A DNA stretch of 64,000 nucleotides from CAG-390 sp051867815 (GTDB taxonomy: Bacteria > Bacillota > Clostridia > Oscillospirales > CAG-272). The DNA is taken from contig JBJDZD010000141.1 of assembly GCA_051867815.1 (NCBI GenBank), positions 1 to 64,000 on the forward strand, written 5' to 3'. The translations under genes were made by a program, and so were the position numbers. The first letter of the stretch is position 1. Every line of letters starts with the position of its first letter. The notes beneath the pieces were generated by a model. It saw only the letters and a list, made by a program, of their open reading frames with translations, was not told the origin of the DNA and did no database searches. Shown here piece after piece: positions 56,568 through 64,000 of the stretch.

Positions 56568-59500
56568 ATGGCAACGAAAATCAAAAGAGCGGTTGCTCTA
56601 TGCCTCGCGATCATGACTTTCTGCTCGACCTTCCTCGTATCGGCTGCGGCAAACGATGCGACGTCAAGCTCGGTAACGCAGGATGCCATTGCTTCGGCAA
56701 AGGAACTGCTCGGCACGATTTCTTATTCCGAATACGCTAAGCAGTATGCGGATATCGAGAACGGAACCGCAGAGATCGTTATAAGCGGTCTTGACTACAT
56801 CGCGGATCAGACCGATGCGGATGTGTCGATTGAAACTTACGACGGTATTGAGGCCCTCAAAACTTCCGATACGGGCGTTGTTACCTACAAGGTAACCATT
56901 CCCGAAAGCGGCATGTATGCGATCAAGCTTGATTATTGGCCCATCGCCGATAAATCGACCGCTGTCCAGAGAATCTTCCGTATTGACGGCAAGGTACCTT
57001 TCTCGGAGGCTTATTACATTACGCTTCCCAAGATCTGGACCACTAACTACGACGAGGCTGACTATTATGAATATGACGGTCAGTGGCGTTGGCATCGCAA
57101 GGATATCGACGGCAACGAGATCCGCGGTACGATGGAGCAGACACCCGAGTGGTCCAAGTACACCCTGCGCGACGTTCAGGGTTTCTACAAGGATGATTTT
57201 GAGTTCTACCTTGAAGCAGGCGAGCACTACATCTCTTTCGAGGGTGTTGCCCAGCCCATGGCGATCGAGCAGATCACCATTTACCCCTACGAGGCTCCCA
57301 TGTCCTACGCGGACTTCATTGCACAGTATGCAAACGAGCCACAGGGTACTTCGGTAGTCAAGCTTGAGGCTGAGTACCCCAAGTTTACCTCTACCAACAC
57401 TATCTATCCCGAGGAGGACGCATCCTCTGCGGTAACCAGTCCCACCAACACAACTGCTTCGATGCTCAATATCATCGGCGGCGACAAGTGGCAGACTGCC
57501 GGACAAAGACTTACATACACCTTTACCGTTGATTCCAGCGGTATGTATCAGATCGTCCCGAGATACATCCAGAACATCAATGACGGTATGTACTCCTCCC
57601 GTACTCTTGAGCTTTACAGCGACAGCACGCTCAAGCCGGGCGACAAGGGCTATTACAACGGCGTTCCCTTTGACGAGGCCCGCGAGCTTCGTTTCAATTA
57701 CTCCACCAAATGGTGCGCTGATCCGCTGCGCTTCGGAACCTCTTCCGGCGACGGTAACAGGATCGACTACACCAACGTTGAGTTTTATTTTGAGGCAGGC
57801 GTTGAGTACACCATGGTATTTGAGGTATCCCTCGGCACCATGGCAAACATCGTTCGCGACGTTAACTCCTCTCTTAACGCGATCAACAATGACTACCTTA
57901 ATATAATGCGACTCACCGGTGCGGATCCCGACCCCTACCGTGATTACTTCTTCGCGAGCGTAATGCCCGACACCATCATCGATCTCTACCGCCAGAAGGG
58001 CAACCTTGAAAAGGTCGCAAATGAGCTTGTCGCTCTTGCGGGCGTCAAGTCATCCAACGTTGCTACTCTTGAAAAGATCTACGTGCTTCTTGAGGACATG
58101 GCAAGGGACGAGGATGCTATCGCAAAGAACCTTGAGCGTCTTAAGTCCTATATCGGTAACCTCGGTACATGGCTCAACGACGCCAAGACTCAGCCCCTCC
58201 GTCTTGACTACATTTTGATCCAGGGCGCGGACGAGAAGATCCCGAAGGCAGAGGCAAACTTCTTCCAGGCCTTCTGGCATGAGCTTCAGCGCTTCTTCCA
58301 GAGCTTCTTCCGCAACTACGACCGCATGGGCGCAACCGTTGATGCTTCCGAGGTCGAGGGTGCAAACGAGGTTTGGCTCGCATACGGCCGTGACCAAACA
58401 CAAGTCATCCGCAACCTTATCAACAACGATTTCACTCCCTCCACGGGTATCACCATAGACCTTAAGCTGGTTGCCGGCGGTACGCTTCTTCCTTCGATCC
58501 TTTCGGGTCAGGGACCTGACGTTTACCTCGGACTTGGTGACGATAACGTTATCAACTACGCAATCAGAGGCGCGCTGCTTCCCGTTGAGAATATGGAAGG
58601 TTTTGCCGATCTCGCTCTTTATTATAAGGTAGACGAAAACTTCAATACCATCTACGATGAGAACGGCAACCCCGTTAAGAATCCCAACGCACAGTTCAAC
58701 GAAGCAGCAATGCTCGTTCTCGGCATTGCAGACGCTGAGAACAAGATGCATTACTACGGTCTGCCCGAGACTCAGAACTTCCCGATGATGTTCATCCGTA
58801 CCGATATCCTTGCAGAGCTTGGTATCGACACCCTTGACACTTGGGACGACCTTATGGCGGCGGCAACCACCCTCGCCGAGAACAACATGACCATCGGTCT
58901 TAATAACGATTACAAGATCTTCCTTTACCAGATGGGCGGAACACTTTTCGCCGATGACGGTATGAGAATCAATCTTGATTCCAACGTAGCTCTTGACTCA
59001 TTTGAGACCATGTGTAACATGTTCACGCAGTACTCCTTCCCCTACAAGTACGACTTCGTTAACCGTTTCAGAACGGGTGAGATGCCCATCGGTATCGCAA
59101 GCTATAACGGAACATACAACCACCTCGTTGTATTTGCAACCGAGCTTCGCGGTATGTGGGAATTCGTTCCGTTGCCCGGTTATTATCAGAAGAATGCAAA
59201 CGGCGAGCAGGTTCTCAACAACGTATCCGTTTCTTCCGTTTCCTCCGTTGTAATGATCAACGGCTGTGAGGACAAGGAAGATGCATGGGAATTCATGACC
59301 TGGTACACCAGCGACAACACTCAGGTAAGCTACTCCAACGAAATGGTTGCAATCCTCGGTGACTCCGCTAAGCATCCTACCGCAAACATGACCGCCCTTG
59401 AGACCATGCCTTGGACGAACAAGGAATACAAGAACCTCTGGGGTCAGTTTGAAAACCTTGCATCCATCCCCAACTATCCCGGTGCATATATCATCGGCCG

Positions 59501-59996
59501 TTACACCAAGTTTGCATTCCTTTCAGCATACAACGACAATGCAGACCCCGTATCGGAACTCCTTTCGTACATCACTACTATTAATAAGGAAATAAACCGT
59601 AAGCGCGAAGAATTCGGACTTGAGACCCTTGAGGTCGGACAGACGTTGGCCTCCAAGCGACGCGACTGGATCCTCGGCCGTACCGAGACCGGAGACATTC
59701 TTGAGGATGCAAACGGCAATAAGTACGGTATTGAGGCACTTTCGGACTCTGCTAAGAATACTTATGCAAATGAGATCAAGGTAGTCACCGATGCTCTCGC
59801 CGCTGTTCCAAGCTTCAACAGCTACTGCGCAGACGAATACATCGAAGCTCTCCGCAATGCGGGCAACGCCCTCAAGGCTGCCACCGCATCTGCTTCCGGT
59901 GACGATAAGGAAGTATTCGACAATATCTGCGAATACATCACGGTTTGCGCTGATTCGCTCAAGAAGTACCAGGCATCCTATCCTGAGCAGAAATAA
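56568..59996 (+). CDS. Very large secreted sugar-binding protein of an ABC transporter
   Basis: 1142 residues, against about 420-550 for usual family members. A signal peptide (1-27, ending VSAAA) lacks a lipobox Cys. Two beta-sandwich segments resembling carbohydrate-binding modules follow (about 40-245 and 255-430), then a helical region (440-570) and a type 1 solute-binding domain from about 600 (NEVWLAYGRDQTQVIRNLIN, LLPSILSGQGPDVYLG, MFIRTDILAELGIDTLDTWD, FRTGEMPIGIASYNG). The tail is helical. ATG 56568 has AGGAGG 9 bases upstream. It would deliver an unknown, probably large, glycan to the permeases next to it. Confidence 0.85.
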   Translation: MATKIKRAVALCLAIMTFCSTFLVSAAANDATSSSVTQDAIASAKELLGTISYSEYAKQYADIENGTAEIVISGLDYIADQTDADVSIETYDGIEALKTSDTGVVTYKVTIPESGMYAIKLDYWPIADKSTAVQRIFRIDGKVPFSEAYYITLPKIWTTNYDEADYYEYDGQWRWHRKDIDGNEIRGTMEQTPEWSKYTLRDVQGFYKDDFEFYLEAGEHYISFEGVAQPMAIEQITIYPYEAPMSYADFIAQYANEPQGTSVVKLEAEYPKFTSTNTIYPEEDASSAVTSPTNTTASMLNIIGGDKWQTAGQRLTYTFTVDSSGMYQIVPRYIQNINDGMYSSRTLELYSDSTLKPGDKGYYNGVPFDEARELRFNYSTKWCADPLRFGTSSGDGNRIDYTNVEFYFEAGVEYTMVFEVSLGTMANIVRDVNSSLNAINNDYLNIMRLTGADPDPYRDYFFASVMPDTIIDLYRQKGNLEKVANELVALAGVKSSNVATLEKIYVLLEDMARDEDAIAKNLERLKSYIGNLGTWLNDAKTQPLRLDYILIQGADEKIPKAEANFFQAFWHELQRFFQSFFRNYDRMGATVDASEVEGANEVWLAYGRDQTQVIRNLINNDFTPSTGITIDLKLVAGGTLLPSILSGQGPDVYLGLGDDNVINYAIRGALLPVENMEGFADLALYYKVDENFNTIYDENGNPVKNPNAQFNEAAMLVLGIADAENKMHYYGLPETQNFPMMFIRTDILAELGIDTLDTWDDLMAAATTLAENNMTIGLNNDYKIFLYQMGGTLFADDGMRINLDSNVALDSFETMCNMFTQYSFPYKYDFVNRFRTGEMPIGIASYNGTYNHLVVFATELRGMWEFVPLPGYYQKNANGEQVLNNVSVSSVSSVVMINGCEDKEDAWEFMTWYTSDNTQVSYSNEMVAILGDSAKHPTANMTALETMPWTNKEYKNLWGQFENLASIPNYPGAYIIGRYTKFAFLSAYNDNADPVSELLSYITTINKEINRKREEFGLETLEVGQTLASKRRDWILGRTETGDILEDANGNKYGIEALSDSAKNTYANEIKVVTDALAAVPSFNSYCADEYIEALRNAGNALKAATASASGDDKEVFDNICEYITVCADSLKKYQASYPEQK

Positions 59997-60036
59997 TTAA
60001 CGGTTAGTCCGAAATAACAATAAGGAGAAAAAGTTC

Positions 60037-60984
60037 ATGTCACAGAAAACAGCAACAAAAAAGGCTGTTGCCAGAAAAGATATGACGCGGCTTCAGTGGA
60101 CATGGAAAGAGATGAAGCGCAACTGGGTTGCATACGTTATGATCGCGCCCTTCGTGCTTGTATTTACCCTCTTTACTGTCGCGCCCGTTTTGGTATCCAT
60201 CTTCATGAGTTTCACAGACTTCAACATGATCGAGGTGCCCAATTTCCTCTTCCTGGATAACTACATCCGCCTTTTCCTTGATGACGATATATTCCTTATC
60301 GCCGTTAAAAACACATTCATTTTCGCGGTCATCGTAGGTCCCGTATCTTACATGATGTCACTCATGGTTGCATGGTTCATCAACGAGCTGGGTCCTAAGA
60401 TTCGTGCGATCGTTACACTTATTTTCTACGCTCCTTCCATTGCGGGTCAGGTTTATCTTATTTGGGGTACGCTTTTCTCGGGCGACTCCTACGGTTGGGT
60501 AAACGCAACTCTGCTTAATCTCGGACTGATCAACAAAGAGATTCAGTTCTTCGAGAACGCCGACTACGTTATGCCGCTGTGTATCGTGGTCGCCCTCTGG
60601 ACATCCCTTGGTACGTCCTTCCTTTCCTTCATTGCAGGTCTTCAGGGTATTGACCGCTCCATGTACGAGGCAGGTGCCGTTGACGGTATTCCCACCCGTT
60701 GGCATGAGCTTTGGTACATCACCCTTCCTTCGATGAAGCCCCAGCTGATGTTCGGTGCAATCATGGCGATCACCAGCTCCTTCGGCTTCGGCGGCGTCGT
60801 TGATGCGCTCTGCGGCAACCCCTCGGTTGACTATTGTGCGTGGACGATAATGCATCACCTGAATGACTATCTCGGTGCCCGTTTCGAGGTCGGATACGGT
60901 TCCGCGATAGCAGTCGTGCTCTTTGCGATCATGATCGGTGCGAACATGCTCGTTAAGAAATTGCTCTCAAAGGTAGGTCAGTAA
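60037..60984 (+). CDS. Sugar ABC transporter permease (MalF/UgpA-like)
   Basis: 315 residues. Six membrane helices and the EAA coupling motif YEAGAVDGIPTRWHELWYI, which docks with the ATPase. N-terminal basic segment before the first helix (VAYVMIAPFVLVFTLFTVAP). It lies 40 bases after the binding protein and 1 base before the second permease. No ATPase gene is seen in the window, so the operon may use a shared MsmX-type ATPase or one beyond the window end. Confidence 0.93.
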   Translation: MSQKTATKKAVARKDMTRLQWTWKEMKRNWVAYVMIAPFVLVFTLFTVAPVLVSIFMSFTDFNMIEVPNFLFLDNYIRLFLDDDIFLIAVKNTFIFAVIVGPVSYMMSLMVAWFINELGPKIRAIVTLIFYAPSIAGQVYLIWGTLFSGDSYGWVNATLLNLGLINKEIQFFENADYVMPLCIVVALWTSLGTSFLSFIAGLQGIDRSMYEAGAVDGIPTRWHELWYITLPSMKPQLMFGAIMAITSSFGFGGVVDALCGNPSVDYCAWTIMHHLNDYLGARFEVGYGSAIAVVLFAIMIGANMLVKKLLSKVGQ

Positions 60985-60985
60985 G

Positions 60986-61858
60986 ATGGCAAGATTAAGA
61001 ACAAGAAAGCATAAGGTCGTTCTTAACCGCTCTGTCGGTGGTGACCTCGGCATAAACATTATGCTCATTATTCTCGGAGCATTCATGTTCCTCCCCATGC
61101 TCTATGTTGTCATGCAGTCGCTCAAGCCTCTTGACGAGCTGTGGATGTTCCCTCCGAGATTCATCGTTATGAACCCCACGTTTAATAACTTCTCCGACCT
61201 GTTCGTTCTTATGAACATCTCGTGGGTTCCTTTCTCCCGTTACATATTCAATACGGTTCTCGTATCCGTAGCGGGTACGGCCGGCAACCTCCTCTTTGCT
61301 TCGATGTGTGCATACTGCCTGGCAAAGATCAAGTTCCCCGGACACAAGTGGATATTCAAGACCATCCGTACGTCGCTGATGTTCCACGAGACGGTTACCG
61401 CAGTAACCCGTTTCACCATCATGAGCGTGCTCTTGATGATCGATACACCTCTTGCGCTCATCATCCCGGCATGGGGCTCCACTCTCGGTCTTTACCTCAT
61501 GAAGCAGTTCATGGAGACCAACGTAAACGACTCCGTCCTCGAATCCTCGAGACTTGACGGCGCAAGTGAATGGAGAACTTTCTGGGTCATTGCGATGCCC
61601 ATGGTTAAGCCTGCATGGCTGACGCTTATCATCTATTGCTTCCAGGGTCTGTGGAATCAGGGTTCCTCGATCTACATTCACTCCGAGCAGTACAAGTCCT
61701 TCAACTATGCAATCCAGCAGATCACCGCAGGCGGTATCAAGCGTGCCGGCGCGAGTGCTGCCGCAAACGTAATCATGATGTCGGTACCGATCCTGGTATT
61801 CGTCATCTCTCAGTCGAACATCATTGAAACGATGGGTTCGTCCGGTATGAAAGACTAA
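60986..61858 (+). CDS. Carbohydrate ABC transporter permease (MalG/UgpE-like)
   Basis: 290 residues, six membrane helices, EAA-type motif LESSRLDGASEWRTFWVIAM. Begins MARLRTRKHKVVLNRS then GINIMLIILGAFMFLPMLYV. Forms the heterodimeric channel with the preceding permease. The AAAGGTAGG before the ATG and the 1-base gap suggest coupled translation. Confidence 0.93.
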   Translation: MARLRTRKHKVVLNRSVGGDLGINIMLIILGAFMFLPMLYVVMQSLKPLDELWMFPPRFIVMNPTFNNFSDLFVLMNISWVPFSRYIFNTVLVSVAGTAGNLLFASMCAYCLAKIKFPGHKWIFKTIRTSLMFHETVTAVTRFTIMSVLLMIDTPLALIIPAWGSTLGLYLMKQFMETNVNDSVLESSRLDGASEWRTFWVIAMPMVKPAWLTLIIYCFQGLWNQGSSIYIHSEQYKSFNYAIQQITAGGIKRAGASAAANVIMMSVPILVFVISQSNIIETMGSSGMKD

Positions 61859-61868
61859 GGAGGCAGTT

Positions 61869-64000
61869 ATGAAGAAATTTATCAGCATATTTGCTCTCCT
61901 GTTTGCTCTGATGATGGTTTTCGCACTCCCTGCAGGGGCGGCAAAAACTTATCAGACCTACACATACTCCATGGGCGGTTTTGCGCTTCATTCACCGGAT
62001 GCCTACACTCCCGAAGGCACCCACAACTGGGTCGACATGGGACTTGAGAAGGAGCTTGACTCCCCTCACGACGTTGTAGTTGACAAGAATGATAACATTT
62101 ACATCGCGGATACGGGCAATAGCCGTGTCGTTGTTCTCAACCGCTACTTTAAGGTTCAGTTTGAAATCAGTGAATTCGTAAACGATCAGGGTATTGCCGA
62201 CAAGCTCAATAAGCCCCAGGGCGTTTTCGTAACCGCCGATAAGGTTACCCCTTTGGGCGTAGAGGAGGGAATCATCTACGTTTGCGATACCGATCAGAAC
62301 CGTATCGTAACGTTTGATAAGCAAGGCAATTTCATTAAGATAATTCCCCAGCCCAAGAGCAGTCTCTTTGACGACAATGCCGTTTACAAGCCCATTGCGA
62401 TAGCGGTTGATGACTACAACAGATTGTACGTTGTATCATCGACCACCTATCAGGGTATCATCGTCATGAACGACGACGGCACCTTCATCCGTTTCGTCGG
62501 TGCGCAGAAGGTGTCCATCTCCACTTGGGATAAGATCTGGAGAATGTTCCAGACCGACGAGCAGAGAGATCGTACCGAATCCGTTATCTCTTCCGAGTTC
62601 AACAACATCACCATCGACGACAAGGGCTTCATCTACATAACCACATCCACCATAAACGAAAAGGATGTAGCGAATGCGATAAAGAAGAAGTCAAAGTCCG
62701 GTGACTATGCACCCGTCAAGATGCTCAACCAGTCCGGTGACGAGGTCATGGCGCGTAACGGTTTCTGGCCACCTTCCGGTGAGATAGACCTTTCGGGACG
62801 TGCTTCCGAGGGCGCTACCACGGGCGTTTCCGAGATCATCGACGTAGCAATCGGCCCGGAGAATACTTGGTCCATCATTGACGCAAAGCGTCAGAAGATA
62901 TTCACCTACGACGACAACGGAAATCTGCTGTTTGCCTTCGGCGACAAGGGTTCTCAGCTCGGTAACCTCAAGAACATTGAAGGTATTACCTACATGAGCG
63001 ACGGCAGAATGCTCGTCCTCGACAAGACGGACGACAACATCACCGTTTTCTCCCGTACCGAGTACGGTGACATACTGATTCGCGCAATTGAGCACCAGAA
63101 TGACCGTAAGTACGACCTTGCCAAAGAAGACTGGGAAGAGATCCTCAAGAGAAACTCCAATTTCGACGCTGCCTACATCGGTATCGGCGATGCACTTTAC
63201 CGCAACGGTCAGTACAGCGAGGCGCTTCCTTATTACGAAGCCGCGTATGATACTCAGGGCTGGTCCGACTCCTACAAGGAGATCAGAAAAGAGTGGATCG
63301 CAAAGTACGTTCTTCTCATTCCGCTCTTTATCATAGTAGTCGTAGTTCTCGTCTCCCTCTTCTTCAAGAAGGCCGCAAAGGTCAATAAGAGGGCAGCAAC
63401 CGCAGGCGGAAAGAGAACCTTCGGCGAGGAGATGCTCTTCGCATTCCATCTTATTTTCCACCCCTTCGACGGTTTCTGGGATCTCAAGCATGAAAAGAGA
63501 GGCTCTGTCCGAGCAGCCATTGTATACGTTTTACTTACCATACTCGCATTCTTCTATCAGGCTATCGGCTCCGGTTACCTCGTAAATCCCCACGGCTCAT
63601 ACACCACCATCTTCACGCAGGCACTCAGCGTTCTTGTACCGCTGTTCCTGTGGATAGTTGCGAACTGGTGTCTTACGACTTTGTTTGACGGTGAAGGAAG
63701 CTTCAAGGATATCTTCGTTGCATGCGGATATTCGCTTCTCCCCCTCATTCTGACAGTCATTCCCACCACAATCTTTACCAACGTTGCTCTTAAGGAAGAG
63801 CTTGATATCACCAACCTTATCGTCACCTTCGGCTTTACCTGGTCAATACTTCTGATATTCGTCGGCATGCAGGTGACACACGATTATACCCTGTTCAAGA
63901 ACGTTATTACCACACTCGGCACAATTGTTGCAATGATATTCATAATGTTTGTAGCGATCCTCTTTACAACTCTCGTAGGCAAGATGGTAAGCTTCATCAC
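61869..64000 (+). CDS. NHL-repeat, TPR and YIP1-domain membrane protein (cut at window end)
   Basis: At least 710 residues, open at the 3' edge. Signal peptide (1-24, ALPAGAA), an extracellular NHL beta-propeller (about 55-400; SPHDVVVDKNDNIYIADTGN, DKGFIYITTS, EGITYMSDGRMLVLD), a TPR-like pair (about 415-470; NSNFDAAYIGIGDALYRNGQ), a membrane helix (about 478-498; YVLLIPLFIIVVVVLVSLF), a basic loop and a YIP1-type bundle (FHLIFHPFDGFWDLKHEKRG and five further helices). AGGAGGC lies 4-5 bases before the ATG. It is coupled with the sugar permeases. Its role is unknown; surface glycan capture or sensing is plausible. Confidence 0.82.
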   Translation, partial: MKKFISIFALLFALMMVFALPAGAAKTYQTYTYSMGGFALHSPDAYTPEGTHNWVDMGLEKELDSPHDVVVDKNDNIYIADTGNSRVVVLNRYFKVQFEISEFVNDQGIADKLNKPQGVFVTADKVTPLGVEEGIIYVCDTDQNRIVTFDKQGNFIKIIPQPKSSLFDDNAVYKPIAIAVDDYNRLYVVSSTTYQGIIVMNDDGTFIRFVGAQKVSISTWDKIWRMFQTDEQRDRTESVISSEFNNITIDDKGFIYITTSTINEKDVANAIKKKSKSGDYAPVKMLNQSGDEVMARNGFWPPSGEIDLSGRASEGATTGVSEIIDVAIGPENTWSIIDAKRQKIFTYDDNGNLLFAFGDKGSQLGNLKNIEGITYMSDGRMLVLDKTDDNITVFSRTEYGDILIRAIEHQNDRKYDLAKEDWEEILKRNSNFDAAYIGIGDALYRNGQYSEALPYYEAAYDTQGWSDSYKEIRKEWIAKYVLLIPLFIIVVVVLVSLFFKKAAKVNKRAATAGGKRTFGEEMLFAFHLIFHPFDGFWDLKHEKRGSVRAAIVYVLLTILAFFYQAIGSGYLVNPHGSYTTIFTQALSVLVPLFLWIVANWCLTTLFDGEGSFKDIFVACGYSLLPLILTVIPTTIFTNVALKEELDITNLIVTFGFTWSILLIFVGMQVTHDYTLFKNVITTLGTIVAMIFIMFVAILFTTLVGKMVSFI

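Overview
The window looks like chromosomal DNA from a low-GC-lineage Gram-positive bacterium of the class Clostridia, most likely an uncultured gut or rumen member. The support is gene content: WhiA, RicT/YaaT, a SpoIID/LytB protein, a clostridial 2[4Fe-4S] ferredoxin, a ParC-like second topoisomerase subunit, class A PBP, SecA with a C-terminal zinc tail, and HolB-RicT-TrmN-type gene order. Promoters are canonical TTGACA-17-TATAAT boxes, Shine-Dalgarno sites are strong, and intrinsic terminators are abundant. UGA is used as stop. Species cannot be named from sequence alone.

Layout. 1-3651 (minus strand): holB, ricT, ferredoxin, trmN-like methyltransferase and the first 21 codons of a HAD phosphatase. 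3750-10821: a secreted beta-propeller protein with a C-terminal membrane anchor, a sugar isomerase-like TIM barrel, a BadF-type sugar kinase, an AI-2E family transporter, a YwaF-like membrane protein and an ATP-grasp protein. 10941-11560: tRNA-Lys followed by a non-coding array of 157-bp structured repeats that ends in a tRNA 3'-end remnant. 11644-13292: an ECF sigma factor with its membrane anti-sigma-like partner. 13596-16899: ACT, UPF0210/DUF711, amidohydrolase and DUF3737 operon. 16946-29292: a 12-kb minus-strand run (coaE, lytic transglycosylase, M18 peptidase, prfA, sua5, parC-like, coiled-coil protein, spoIID, PHP, MBL, ThuA). 29466-35480: yjjG-like HAD, murB, whiA, dnaE. 36054-40377: class A PBP, lipoprotein, mnmA. 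40514-48281: secA with a repeat-derived leader, two membrane proteins, an Asn/Gln microprotein and pcrA. 49523-50377: rplM-rpsI. 50554-54710: an HTH-GlmM fusion, a left-handed beta-helix acyltransferase-like protein and glmS, that is, a UDP-GlcNAc precursor operon. 54803-54879: tRNA with CAT anticodon. 56568-64000: a sugar ABC system with a very large secreted binding protein, two permeases and an NHL-TPR-YIP1 membrane protein cut by the window edge.

Most of the window is conserved housekeeping (translation, cell wall, replication, secretion). The most unusual items are (1) a 157/158-bp leader sequence present twice, in front of secA and of the unrelated ywaF-like gene, each copy carrying a 36-codon upstream ORF with its own Shine-Dalgarno site, conserved stems and the ribosome-binding site of the downstream gene; (2) an XRE-type DNA-binding domain fused in frame to a complete phosphoglucosamine mutase at the head of the amino-sugar operon; (3) the tandem structured array behind tRNA-Lys; and (4) the sugar ABC operon with a non-lipoprotein 1142-residue binding protein and an NHL-TPR-YIP1 partner.
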